The notes under the pieces were generated by a model. It did no database searches. It was not told where the DNA came from and saw nothing but the letters and a program-made list of their open reading frames with translations. Positions 44,268 to 53,326 of a DNA stretch of 64,000 nt are shown here, one piece after another. Numbering within the stretch: the first letter of the stretch is position 1; each line of letters begins with the position of its first letter. Source of the DNA: JBDTSW01 sp963797835 (GTDB lineage: Bacteria; Actinomycetota; Thermoleophilia; Solirubrobacterales; 70-9); the NCBI GenBank assembly GCA_963797835.1, contig CAWCRN010000026.1:372001-436000 (forward strand), in the 5' to 3' direction. Both the position numbers and the translations under genes were made by a program.

Positions 44268-45629
44268 TCAGGCGAGCGCGGGGGCGTCGGGCAGCCGCTC
44301 CAGCGCGGACTGCATCTCCTCCTCGGAGAACTCGAGGTCCTCGAGCTCGCCTGCGAGGTACGCGCTGTAAGCGGCCATGTCGAAGTGGCCATGGCCGCAG
44401 AGGTTGAACAGGATCACCCGCTCGTCCCCGGCTTCCTTCGCCGCCTCGGCCTCGTCGAACACCACCCGCAGGGCGTGCGCCGGCTCGGGCGCGGGGATGA
44501 TGCCCTCGGAGCGGGCGAATCGCACCGCCGCGTCGAACGCGGAGGTCTGCGGCACGGCGCGGCCCTCGACGAGCCCCTCCTTGACCAGCGCACAGAGGCT
44601 GGGCGCGTCGCCGTGGTAGCGCAGCCCGCCCGCGTGGACCGGCGGCGGCACGAAGTCGTGCCCCAGGGTGTACATGGGCATCAGCGGGGTCATGCCCACC
44701 GTGTCGCCGAAGTCATAGGCGAAGATCCCCTTGGTGAGCGTCGGGCACGCGGCGGGCTCGGCGGCGAGGAACCTCGTCTCGAGCCCCTCGCGCAGGCGCT
44801 TCCGCAGCAGCGGGTAGGCGATCCCGGCGAAGTTCGAGCCGCCGCCGACGCAGCCGACGACGACGTCGGGGTATTCGCCCGCCTGCTCCATCTGCGCCAG
44901 CGCCTCCTGCCCGATCACCGTCTGGTGCAGGCAGACGTGGTTCAGCACCGACCCGAGCGTGTACTTCGTGTCCTCGGAGCCGGCGGCGACCTCGACCGCC
45001 TCCGAGATCGCGATCCCCAGGCTGCCGGAGGGGTGCGATGCCTGCGAGCGCCCGGCCTCGGTCAGCTCCGAGGGGCTGCGGTGGACCGTCCCGCCCCAGG
45101 TCTCGATCATCGCCCGGCGGTAGGGCTTCTGGTCGTAGGAGACGCCGACCATGAACACCTCGCACTCGAGCCCGAACATCTGGCACGCGAGCGCGAGCGC
45201 CGAGCCCCACTGGCCGGCGCCCGTCTCGGTCACCAGCTTCTTGACGCCCTGCTGCTTGTTGTAGAACGCCTGCGGGACGGCGGTGTTCGGCTTGTGCGAG
45301 CCGGCGGGGGAGACCCCCTCGTACTTGTAGTAGATGTGGGCGGGGGTATCGAGCGCCCGCTCCAGGCGCCGCGCGCGGTAGAGCGGCGTCGGCCTCCACA
45401 GCTTGTACGCCTCGGTCACCTCTTCGGGGATCTCGATCTCGGGGTCGGCCGAGACCTCCTGCTCGATCAGCGCCATCGCGAACAGCGGCGCCAGGTCCTC
45501 GGGGCCGAGCGGCTCCTTCGTCCCGGGATGGAGCGGCGGGTGCGGTGGCGGGCCCAGGTCGGCCGGCAGGTTGACCCAGCTCGTCGGGATCTGCGATTCC
45601 TCCAGCAGGTACTTGGTCGGCTCGCTCAC
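44268..45629 (-). CDS. TrpB-like PLP enzyme, TrpB2 type
   Basis: Tryptophan synthase beta-like protein of 453 aa, the long TrpB2 form. PLP lysine in GSHKPNTA, phosphate loop CVGGGSNFAG, C-terminal FNLCGHGHFD, and the N-terminal TrpB2 phrases SWVNLPADL and LWRPTPLYRARRLE. No trpA adjoins it, so a stand-alone indole-salvage or serine-using role is possible. GTG at 45629 has GGAGG 8 nt upstream. It shares a palindromic divergent promoter with ytoQ. Confidence 0.9.
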   Translation of the reverse strand: MSEPTKYLLEESQIPTSWVNLPADLGPPPHPPLHPGTKEPLGPEDLAPLFAMALIEQEVSADPEIEIPEEVTEAYKLWRPTPLYRARRLERALDTPAHIYYKYEGVSPAGSHKPNTAVPQAFYNKQQGVKKLVTETGAGQWGSALALACQMFGLECEVFMVGVSYDQKPYRRAMIETWGGTVHRSPSELTEAGRSQASHPSGSLGIAISEAVEVAAGSEDTKYTLGSVLNHVCLHQTVIGQEALAQMEQAGEYPDVVVGCVGGGSNFAGIAYPLLRKRLREGLETRFLAAEPAACPTLTKGIFAYDFGDTVGMTPLMPMYTLGHDFVPPPVHAGGLRYHGDAPSLCALVKEGLVEGRAVPQTSAFDAAVRFARSEGIIPAPEPAHALRVVFDEAEAAKEAGDERVILFNLCGHGHFDMAAYSAYLAGELEDLEFSEEEMQSALERLPDAPALA

Positions 45630-45660
45630 TCTCGCTCCCTCCGGGTCGGTGCGGCCCGAT

Positions 45661-45675
45661 CATATGATCAGTGCC
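45661..45675. promoter_or_regulatory. Shared palindromic -10 region of two divergent genes
   Basis: The 12-bp palindrome GATCATATGATC just upstream of 45670 contains TATGAT on both strands. On the plus strand TATGAT (45663-45668) is 7 nt before the ytoQ ATG; on the minus strand it serves trpB2 with a short leader and ribosome site. The two polymerases would compete for the same bases. Confidence 0.6.
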
Positions 45676-46134
45676 ATGGCGAGCAGCGCGACCTGGAGCG
45701 TCTACCTCGCGGGCGAGATCCACTCCGACTGGCGCGAGCGGATCGCCGCCGGCATGAGCGAGGCGGGCCTGCCCGTGGATCTCCTGGCGCCGGTAACCGA
45801 CCACGCGGCGTCCGACGACGTCGGCGTCGACATCCTCGGCGCCGAGGCCGACAAGTTCTGGCACGACCACAAGGGCGCCGGGATCAACGCGATCCGCACC
45901 CAGACCCTGATCAAGCGGGCCGACGTCGTGGTCGTTCGCTTCGGGGAGCAGTACAAGCAGTGGAACGCGGCGTTCGACGCCGGGTTCGCGGTCGCGCTCG
46001 GGAAGCCTTTGATCACCCTCCACCCCCCGGAGCACGACCACGCCCTCAAGGAGATCGACCGCGCCGCGATGGCAACGGCGCGGGAGCCCGAGCAGGTCGT
46101 CGAGATCCTGCGCTACGTGATCGCGAAGGAGTAG
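45676..46134 (+). CDS. ytoQ: YtoQ family protein
   Basis: Small protein of 152 aa with the family opening TWSVYLAGEIHSDWRERI and the nucleoside 2-deoxyribosyltransferase-like segments LIKRADVVVVRFGEQYKQWNAAFDAGFAVALGKPLI. Biochemical role is not established for the family. ATG at 45676, leaderless with respect to the TATGAT box. Confidence 0.88.
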   Translation: MASSATWSVYLAGEIHSDWRERIAAGMSEAGLPVDLLAPVTDHAASDDVGVDILGAEADKFWHDHKGAGINAIRTQTLIKRADVVVVRFGEQYKQWNAAFDAGFAVALGKPLITLHPPEHDHALKEIDRAAMATAREPEQVVEILRYVIAKE

Positions 46135-46194
46135 GCGTGGCCCGCACGGTCTCCGGGCCCGTTTCCGGTCCGCGTCCCGGGGTAGCCGGTTCGC

Positions 46195-46344
46195 ATGGAA
46201 CTCTCACTACTGCTCATCATCATCGGGATCGTGCTCGCGATCCTGGTCCATTATGCGCTGGGCATCGCCTGCATCGTGGTGGGCTTGGTGCTCTTGATCT
46301 GGCCGCGCATCTCGGGCGGCGGGATCACCACGCGTCGCGTCTGA
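46195..46344 (+). CDS. 49-aa two-helix membrane protein
   Basis: Small hydrophobic protein: helix 1 ELSLLLIIIGIVLAILVHYA, helix 2 IACIVVGLVLLIW, tail RISGGG ... RRV. ATG 6 nt after TAGCCG (46183-46188). It resembles the small membrane proteins common beside actinobacterial housekeeping genes, but no family is named with confidence. Confidence 0.55.
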   Translation: MELSLLLIIIGIVLAILVHYALGIACIVVGLVLLIWPRISGGGITTRRV

Positions 46345-46400
46345 GCGCCTCCGGGCGCCCACCCGACCGCTAGCCTAGACGCCGCCATTCAGGCACCCTC

Positions 46401-46491
46401 GGAGGGGTGGCAGAGCGGTTGAATGCGGCGGTCTCGAAAACCGTTATGGGCGTTTTCTCGTCCATCGAGGGTTCGAATCCCTCCCCCTCCG
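46401..46491 (+). tRNA. tRNA-Ser (anticodon CGA), integration target
   Basis: Class II tRNA of 91 nt: acceptor GGAGGGG with CCCCTCC, anticodon stem-loop CGGTCTCGAAAACCG (CGA), long variable arm, T-arm GAGGGTTCGAATCCCTC. CCA is not encoded. Its 3' half from 46429 is repeated exactly at 52631, so this gene served as attB for an island and was restored on insertion. Confidence 0.96.
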
Positions 46492-46493
46492 CT
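46429..46493 (+). repeat. attL: 65-bp tRNA-Ser 3'-half direct repeat
   Basis: Identical to 52631-52695. It begins CGGTCTCG in the anticodon stem and ends CTCCGCT past the acceptor. Similarity continues imperfectly for about 20 bp beyond, with one single-base gap. Confidence 0.85.
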
Positions 46494-46504
46494 GTAGAGC
46501 CAAG

Positions 46505-46524
46505 TTCGGCTTGTTCAAGCCGAA
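46505..46524 (+). terminator. Hairpin after tRNA-Ser
   Basis: TTCGGCTTG (46505-46513) and CAAGCCGAA (46516-46524) are perfectly complementary and lie 13 bp after the tRNA, a likely transcription stop. Confidence 0.6.
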
Positions 46525-46637
46525 GCCCGCGGGCGCGCGCCTATCCGGCCGGCGCCGGGGAACCGCGATCGCCGCGCCGACCGGGAGACGAAAGCACGAA
46601 TCCCGAGCGACGGCTGATCAGCTCCGGTGCGACGGCC

Positions 46638-49600
46638 TCAACCAGCCGCACCGGAGGGGCAAACTGAGATGTAGTCCTGCTCGGGCACTACCTCCGCCCA
46701 CTGCTCGGGGGTGAGACCGCCCGCTATCGCGCAGGCGTGCCGGATCCACGCCGCGGGATCGACCTCCCACCGGGTCGCGTTCCCGGTGTCGTACACGGCG
46801 AACAGGCGGCTGCCGTTCGGCGTGAAGCGCGCCGTCACCCAGTCGTCAGGGCCCGGCAGCGGCGAGCCGATCGGGAGCTGCGCTGCGACGTCCCAGAGCA
46901 CGACCGCGCCGGTGGCGTGCGAGGTGGCCAGGGTCCGGCCATCCGGGGAGAAGGCCACCGATAGGGCTTCCCCGGAGCGGGAAGCCAGCGGCGTCCCCAG
47001 CCGCCGCCAGCCGTCCGTCTCCCAGAGGACGATGTTCCCGTCGAGCTGGCCGCCCGCGAGCATGCGCCCGTCGGGGGAGAACGCGACGGAGCGGACCTGG
47101 CCGTCGGAGCGCAGCCTTGCGAGCCTCTCACCGCCGCGGATGTCGCGCACCTCGATTCCGCCGACCCTCGCAGAGCGAGCACCGAACGGGATCGCGAGCT
47201 GCGAGCCGTCCGGGCTGAAGGCCAGCCCCATCACGAGCGGCGGCAGGTGCAGCGTCGGGCCGAGCCGCTCGCGTCGGTCGAGATCCCAGATCCGCACGTC
47301 GCCCCCCACACTCGCCGACGGCGAGCAGTGCCGTCCCCGCCGAAGGCGAGCGCCTGGACGCTGTGGGTGTTGCCCGTCTCAGGGCCACGGGGCGCGAGCA
47401 GAAGCGGGCCGGCACGCTGTCCGGAGCCGGCGTCCCAGATGCCGACGCCGCCGTTTTGGCCGCCGACCGCCAGCAGGCGCCCGTCGGGCGAGTACTCGAT
47501 CGCAAGGGCGGATCGGCCGGCAAAGGCCTCGAAGCCGCCGGTCTCACGCAGCGTCTCGGCGTCGATCAGGCCCACCCTGCCGTCAAACCCAGCAGTCGCC
47601 AGCGTACGCCCATCGGGGCTGAGGGCGAAGGTGGGCGGGGAGGCCTCGCGGCAGATCGTTGCGGGTGTTGGTGCGGAATGGCGTACCGAGCCGGCGGTCG
47701 CCCGTGACGTCCCACATGATCACGCCGCCGCCCTCGCCACTGGTGTAGAGGGTGCGGCCGTCGGGACTGAAGACATGCTGCCAGGAGAAGCCGGAGCGGC
47801 CCTCGAGGCTCTCGATCGACGACTCCCCTCTCCACATCCCACACGGTCACCTCCCGTCCTCGCCGACGTGGAGAGCATGCGCCCGTCGGGGCTGAACCCC
47901 CCGATCCGATGGCCCCTGCTCTTCCGAAGGGTCCGCACCTCCCCGGAAGCGAGGTCGAGCAGGCGAAGCTCCTCGTCCGCATCCTCGACGGCAAGCGTGC
48001 TGCCGTCGGCGCTGATCGCCATCGAGACGGCGCCGAGCGGATACCGGCGGACGACGTCCAGCGTCTCCTCCTCGATCGCGTAGGTCGCCTCGTCGGTCGA
48101 GATCGAGCAGGCGCCCACCCTGGCTCGAAACCGGTGGGGTGATGGTGGACCGGGGGGCGACGCGGACTGCGCTCCCAAGCGGCGACCCGTCGCCGGCATC
48201 GAAGCGGCGCATGAACATCGGCTCCGATCGGGCCCAGTCGCCGCTGTTGTACACGGCGGTGACGCTCCGGCCGTCCGGCGCGTAGCTCGCCCTCGGGTAG
48301 TAGCCCAATCCCGCGGTCGGCGGGATGGTGGCCGAGCGGGGCCGAGCTGCGCACCCTGCGCCGTTCCGGTGTCGAGGATCTCAACGACTCCCTCGCGAGG
48401 GCTGCCCGCGCTGGCGGCGCAGCGCGAGCGGCGCCGCCCTCCGGATCGAAGTCGAGGCTCCAGACGGGGCCCGGCGCCTGATGCTCGCCGATCGTCTCCC
48501 GCGTCCGGGTGTCGAGGATCGTCACGGTGCCGTACTCGTCGCCGGTGGCGAGCATGCCGCCGTCGGGGCTGACCGCGAGCGAGGAGACTCGGTAGCCGTC
48601 GCTGTTGAGAACGCCGATCGCCGCGGGGCTGCGCAGGAGGGTCGAGAGCAGGCTGGAGCGGCTCGCGAGGGAGTCGTCGAGGGCGACGCTCGGTGTTGGC
48701 GAGACGAAGCGCTTGATCGAGGCGTTCCTCTGTCGAGGGCCTCCGCGCCCAGGCGCCGGGCGTCGGCGACGATGGCCGCGTCGCGCGCGCTCTGGCGCTC
48801 CGAGAACGCGATCGCGCCGGCGATCACCGCGGCTGTGAGCAGGACGCCGACGCCAGCCAGCAACGCCGTCAGCCTGCGGTTCGTCTGGCGCTGGCGCTCG
48901 GCCTCACGCTCGCTCGCAGTGCGGCTCTCGTCGAGGAAGGTTCGCTCGAGCTCGTTCAGCTCCGGAGCATGGCTCGCCGCCCAGTCGAGCGCCGCGGCGA
49001 GTCGAGCGCCGCGGTAGAGCTCGGCAGGATCGCGCCCGGAGCCGTCCCACGCGCCGGCCGCATGGATCAGGTGCTGGTGGAGGCGCCGGCCCTCGGCATC
49101 GTCTGCGAGCCAGCCGCGCAGCCGGGGCCACTCGCGCAACAGCGCCTCATGGGCGACCTCGACCGTGTCCTCGTCGATGGTGACCAGCCGGCTCTCGGTC
49201 AGCACCGCCAGGGCATCGGCGGCGTCGCTCGTCCCGCTCGACCTCGAGCTCGCCGGAGCGGGACCCGGCGGCGGACGGGCTCTGGCTCCTCGCGCGTCGA
49301 CGAGGCGGAGCAGGATCCGCCGCGCCCGCTCCCGTTGCGGCGCGCTGAGCCGCCGGTAGGCGCGCTCGGCAAGGCGTGCGACCGCGCCGCTGACGCCGGC
49401 GGTGCGCCTCGTACGCCGAGTAGCGAAGGGTTCGCCCGCTGCGCGCCTCCCAGAGCTCGAGCAGGGTGGTGGAGAGCAACGGCAGGCCGCCGGGCTCGCT
49501 CGGCGACCTCGCCGACCAGCGCCGAGACCAGCCGCGGTTCGACCCGCAGCCCGGCTCGGCGAGCGGGTAGCTCGATCGCGCGGCGCAGCTCGTCGCGGCG

Positions 49601-51769
49601 CATCGGTCCGACCAGGACCTGGTTGGCGCTGACGAGCGTGGACAGATCGGCGTGCTCGGCGCAGCGCCCGTAGAAGTCGGCGCGGATCGCGAGCACAACG
49701 ACCAGGCGCTCGTCCGGATCGGCCGCGCCCTCGACCAGCGCATCGAGGAACGCCCCGCGCTCGGCCTCGTCGCGGCAGGCGACGAAGACCTCCTCGAACT
49801 GGTCGACCGCGAGCACGAGACGCTCGCCCGCCGGCACCCCGTCGAGCGCGTCGGCGATCCACGGCGCGGCGTCCTCGGGCCCGGTCTCCGGCACCGCCCG
49901 GGCCAGGGTCCGGGAGAGCTCCGCAAGCGGACGCTCGCCCGGGCGCATCACCGCCCGGCGCCAGCGCTCCGAGCCGGGAACCACCCCGTCGGCCAGCGCC
50001 GGCAGGAGGCCGGCGCGCACCGCCGAGGACTTGCCGCTGCCGGAGGGGCCGAACACCGCGAGGAGCGTCGAGCCGACGAGGCGGGCGACGAGCTCGGCGA
50101 TGAGGCGCTCGCGGCCGAAGAAGAACTCAGCGTGTGCGGCATCAAAGGGCGCCAGGCCGCGGAAGGGGCAGATCTCGAGCTCCGAAGGGTCGGGCGGCTC
50201 CTCGACCGCGTAAAGCCGCGTGCGCTCGCTGGCGGCCTGCAGATCGACGACGCTGCCCGCGATCGCGGCCTGCGCGGCGCGGAGCCCGGTGCGATCGTCT
50301 GCGGCGTTGCCCGCAGTCGCGGCGAAGCGCTCGGCGGCCTCGGCCCGAGCCCACTCGCCGGCCGCCCGGTGGATGCGAAGTGGCACCCCCTCGCTCTCGG
50401 CGACCAGGGTCCTGAGCGGGATCGCAAGGCCCTCGCGGGGTGCGTAGAGCGCCGCGATATCCGCCGTCGCATCCTCGTCCAGCGGATCGAGCCGCAGGCG
50501 CTGGGCGGCGCCGCTCTCGAGCAGGCCAGCGAAGGCGGGCGGGCCCTGCTCGTCGTGGTGAAGGACGCACACCAAGAGCGGGCGGCCCTCGGGCTCACGG
50601 GCAAGCTGAGCGGCGGCCGCGAGCACCGCCGGTGGCGCGTCGTCGGCGTAGTCGAGCACGAGCAGGGTCGGGCGGTGGCCCTCGCCGGCCGCCGAGACGG
50701 TGGCGAGGGCGGCCTCCGGGAGCTCGCCGCCGCCGGCGTAGAGCACCGCCGCGCCCTCGCGCTGGGCGTCGTGGGCGAGCTCGGCAACGAGCCGCGTCTT
50801 GCCGATCCCCGGCGATCCCCAGACCATCACGCAGACGACCCGCCCCTCGCGCGCCTCGTCCCAGCGCCGGCGCAGCCAGCGCAGCTCCCGCTCGCGCCCG
50901 GCGAGCAGCGGCGAGCCGCCCTCGAGCTGTGCGGGAAGCTCTGCGATCGGCGCAGGCGCGTCCAATGACGGATCCTGGGCGAGGACCGCCCGCTGCAGGC
51001 CCTGTAGCTCGGGCCCGGGCTCGACCCCGATCTGCTCGATCAGCGTCTCGCGGGCGGCGCGGTAGGCCTCCAGCGCCTCTGCCTGGCGCCCGGCGCGATA
51101 GAGGGCGAGCATCCGCTGGGCGTGAAGGCGCTCGCGCAAGGGCTCCTCCGCGATCAACGCCTCGAGGCGGGCGATCACCTCGTCGTGGCGCCCGGCGGCG
51201 AGCTCGGCGTCGATCGCCAGCTCGATCGCGCGCAGGTGAAGCTCCTCGAGGCGGCCGATCTCGGGGGCGGCGAAGGGCTCGGAGGCGACGTCGGAGAGCG
51301 GGGCCCCGTGCCAGAGCTCGAGCGCGGCGCTGGCCGCGCCGTTCGCCGCGGCGCCGGTGGCCGGCTCGCGGGCGGCCTCCTCGACCAGGCGCTCGAAGCG
51401 CAGGGCGTCGACCGCGTGGGCCGGGAGCCTGAGCTCATAGCCGTGCCCACGGGTGAGGATCTGCGCCTCGGCGTCGCTCTCGGCGAGTACCTTGCGCAGC
51501 CGCCAGACGTAGTGCTGGACGTTCTTGGCGGGGTCGGTTGGCGGGTCGTCTCCCCAGAGGCCGTCGATCAGCCGCTCGCCGCTCAGCGTCTTGTTGGCGT
51601 GCAGCGCCAGCATCGCGATGACGCTGCGCTGCTTGCTTCCTCCCAGCGAAAGGGAGCGTCCGTCGGCCAGCGCTTCGACGGAGCCCAGAAGGCGTACTTC
51701 AAAAGCCATGCTCGCCCCGGATGAACCGACCGTACCTCTGTTCAGGTCTGGGATCAACTCTGGGCTCAT
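46638..51769 (-). CDS. Giant SARP/BTAD regulator with two STAND-type NTPase modules, TM helix and WD40 repeats (multiply frameshifted)
   Basis: About 1,700-residue regulator. From the N-terminus: OmpR-like winged helix (FEVRLLGSVEALADGRSLSLGG), BTAD helices (RHDEVIARLEALIAEEPLRERL), first P-loop module (GREREL; Walker A WGSPGIGKT near residue 316, Walker B LLVLDYADD), second nSTAND1 module (CPFRGLAPFDAAHAEFFFGRE; GPSGSGKS near 573; LAVDQFEEVF; IRADFYGRCAEH), a helical region, one membrane helix (RLTALLAGVGVLLTAAVIAGAIAF), then about 12 WD40 blades (FSPDGRTLATSHATGAVVLWDV) and the closing WIRHACAIAGGLTPEQWAEVV. Start at 51769 has AGGAG 7 nt upstream. At least eight single-base indels occur between 47300 and 49500; each frame resumes exactly, so the original gene was intact. 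It follows the exported protein gene by 86 bp on the same strand. Confidence 0.85.
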
Positions 51770-51855
51770 GAGGTCACTCCTGGATAGCGACGGGCGCGGA
51801 GCGGGCCTCGATCACCCGTTCTCCGCGCCCGTCTGGTGGGTCGGCTGCTGGTCGC

Positions 51856-52278
51856 TCAGCTCGCCGAGGCCGACGGTGAGATCGCCGTGCGCCTGCGGAC
51901 GGTGAGCAGGGCGGCGCCGCCGAAGGCGACGAGCGCCATCGCGGCTCCCGCGCCCAGCGCGGCGTCGCCCCACTGGAACCCGTCGTTCGCGGACGGCGAA
52001 CCGGATGCGAACGTGGGCTGGGTGGGGGACGGACCGGTGGTCGCGTTCAGCGAGGTGTAGCCGGAGCCGCTGCTCGTCTCGCTGACCGGTGGTGCGGTCG
52101 CGTTCAGCGACGAGTAGTCCGAGCCGCTGGGGGATTGGCTCGACTCCTCGAGCCCGGCCGCGATCGCGTCCGCCCTGGAGTAATCGCCGCCGCTCGGGTC
52201 GGCGCTCGCGCTCGCCGGGATCGCAAACGCGCAGACCAGCAGGGAGATGATCATGACGGTGATGGTGCGTGCCCTCAT
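51856..52278 (-). CDS. Exported, C-terminally anchored Ser-rich small protein
   Basis: Of 140 aa: signal peptide (TITVMIISLLVCAFAIPASASA), mature part with repeated GSDYSSLNAT / GSGYTSLNAT units, then FQWGDAALGAGAAMALVAFG, a C-terminal membrane helix and RRR tail. ATG at 52278 has AGGAGG 6 nt upstream. It is the only other gene on the tRNA island and lies directly upstream of the giant regulator, so the pair may act as surface partner and intracellular or membrane receptor. A candidate SARP-type box lies 89 bp before its start. Confidence 0.75.
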   Translation of the reverse strand: MRARTITVMIISLLVCAFAIPASASADPSGGDYSRADAIAAGLEESSQSPSGSDYSSLNATAPPVSETSSGSGYTSLNATTGPSPTQPTFASGSPSANDGFQWGDAALGAGAAMALVAFGGAALLTVRRRTAISPSASAS

Positions 52279-52366
52279 GTTGGGCCTCCTGTGGTAGTGG
52301 CGTCGGATCTGGCCTCCCTTGAGACGAGCTCCGGTGCCAGTGGTCAGCGCGGAGGCTCCGATACCG

Positions 52367-52388
52367 CGGTGTACGCTCGGTGTACGCG
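52367..52388 (-). promoter_or_regulatory. 11-bp tandem repeat, candidate SARP-type operator
   Basis: CGGTGTACGCT (52367-52377) and CGGTGTACGCG (52378-52388) are consecutive 11-bp repeats sharing ten bases. SARP regulators are known to bind heptamers repeated at 11-bp intervals. The next gene downstream is the exported protein of the same island. The rest of 52279-52630 contains only an 8-bp inverted repeat (52467-52474 / 52489-52496) and no convincing gene. Confidence 0.5.
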
Positions 52389-52630
52389 CGCGGTGCCCCC
52401 CGGAACGCCGCCTGGACATCGGGCGCGTCGACCCTGAACCCGCTGGGCTGCGGGAGGAATCGTTAGTCGGGCAGAAGCTCTGGAGTTCCTGCCCGAATCC
52501 CGCCCGCGCTACTACCGCCCACATCTCCCACCCGGGCATTTGGGGCAGCTTTCAGGGGAAAACTTCCCCACAGCCGTACCCACGGCGGCGAAAAGGCGCC
52601 GATTAGCAGGGTGGTTTTCGGGGGGCGTCA

Positions 52631-52695
52631 CGGTCTCGAAAACCGTTATGGGCGTTTTCTCGTCCATCGAGGGTTCGAATCCCTCCCCCTCCGCT
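52631..52695 (+). repeat. attR: 65-bp tRNA-Ser 3'-half direct repeat
   Basis: Exact copy of 46429-46493 with no tRNA 5' half in front, followed by TAGAGCCAGATCTGGCTTG, whose AGCCAGATCTGGCT palindrome may be the original tRNA terminator. Confidence 0.85.
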
Positions 52696-52737
52696 TAGAG
52701 CCAGATCTGGCTTGTTGATGCGGTTCCTGCCAGGCAG

Positions 52738-52995
52738 ATGAAGGGCTCGATGACCGAGCCCGAGTTCTGCGAGGCGGTTCAGGCAGTCGCAGCGGCCTAC
52801 CGGGAGGGAAACGATGCTGAGACCGACCTGCTGCGCGACCTAATCAAGACCAGCCTCAGGCCCAAGGAGCGTCAAGAGATCGTCCTTGGCCTGGCTGCGG
52901 CCTATGCGGGCGGAGAGTTCCCCGCCCACCTTCTGTACGAACTGGATCCGAGTCGTTCTGGATCCTGCAGATCCACGCCTCCGTCGCCTGGCTGA
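52738..52995 (+). CDS. Possible 85-aa helical protein beside attR
   Basis: Reads as a plausible soluble helical protein (EFCEAVQAVAAAYREGNDAETDLLRDLIKTSL, EIVLGLAAAYAGGEF) before a low-complexity end (SGSCRSTPPSPG) that may result from an indel. No family recognised and no clear ribosome site. The stretch 52996-53297 that follows shows no gene, only a 15-bp direct repeat at 53013-53027 and 53037-53051. Confidence 0.35.
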   Translation: MKGSMTEPEFCEAVQAVAAAYREGNDAETDLLRDLIKTSLRPKERQEIVLGLAAAYAGGEFPAHLLYELDPSRSGSCRSTPPSPG

Positions 52996-53297
52996 GGGGC
53001 AGATGGAACGATCCATGCGGGTCCCTTCGCGGGTTCCCATGCGGGTCCCTTTGGATCCTCGTGACCTTGAGCCGGCCCCAGCGACCTCCATAGGACGTAG
53101 CCCGACCTAGGGCTCATGCTCATGTTTCTTCGGCTCTCCGGCCCCGTAAGGGGTGATGGGCAATGAAGGCTCTACCCAACAGGCAGGCTCAAACCTTGGA
53201 TCATGCCGCTGCGGCTGCGGACGAGTGGCTCCACGTGGGGACGGCGGCCAACCCTCATGGCTGATCCAGCTCGGCGTCAAGCTGCGGGCGCCCACCC

Positions 53298-53326
53298 CGC
53301 CCCCGTATCGGAATACTGCGGGGGCG
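53298..53326. promoter_or_regulatory. Inverted repeat over the SnoaL promoter
   Basis: CGCCCCCG (53298-53305) and CGGGGGCG (53319-53326) are perfect complements, enclosing a TACTGC -10-like box and abutting the ATG at 53327. It could be an operator or a start-site hairpin. Confidence 0.45.

Larger units (their letters stand above)
46429..52695. mobile_element. tRNA-Ser-integrated genomic island, about 6.2 kb, integrase-less
   Basis: Bounded by exact 65-bp direct repeats (46429-46493 and 52631-52695) that correspond to the tRNA-Ser 3' half from the anticodon stem to just past the 3' end. Inside are two genes on the minus strand, an exported small protein and a giant SARP/STAND/WD40 regulator. 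No integrase, excisionase or plasmid gene is present, so it has either lost mobility functions or relies on another element in trans. Confidence 0.75.

Noticed and set aside
44385..46373. 662-codon plus-strand open frame
   Set aside because: Antisense to TrpB2 and out of frame with YtoQ; GC-rich DNA keeps third frames open.
49652..50968. 438-codon plus-strand open frame inside the island
   Set aside because: Antisense to the STAND modules, whose Walker motifs are clear on the minus strand.
52631..52695. A second functional tRNA-Ser gene
   Set aside because: Lacks the 5' acceptor strand and D-arm; it is only the attR half.
53013..53051. 15-bp direct repeat as an integration scar
   Set aside because: Two copies 24 bp apart with no flanking element; may be a local slippage product.
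53107..53295. 62-codon minus-strand ORF before the SnoaL genes
   Set aside because: No ribosome site, no leaderless box, low-complexity composition.
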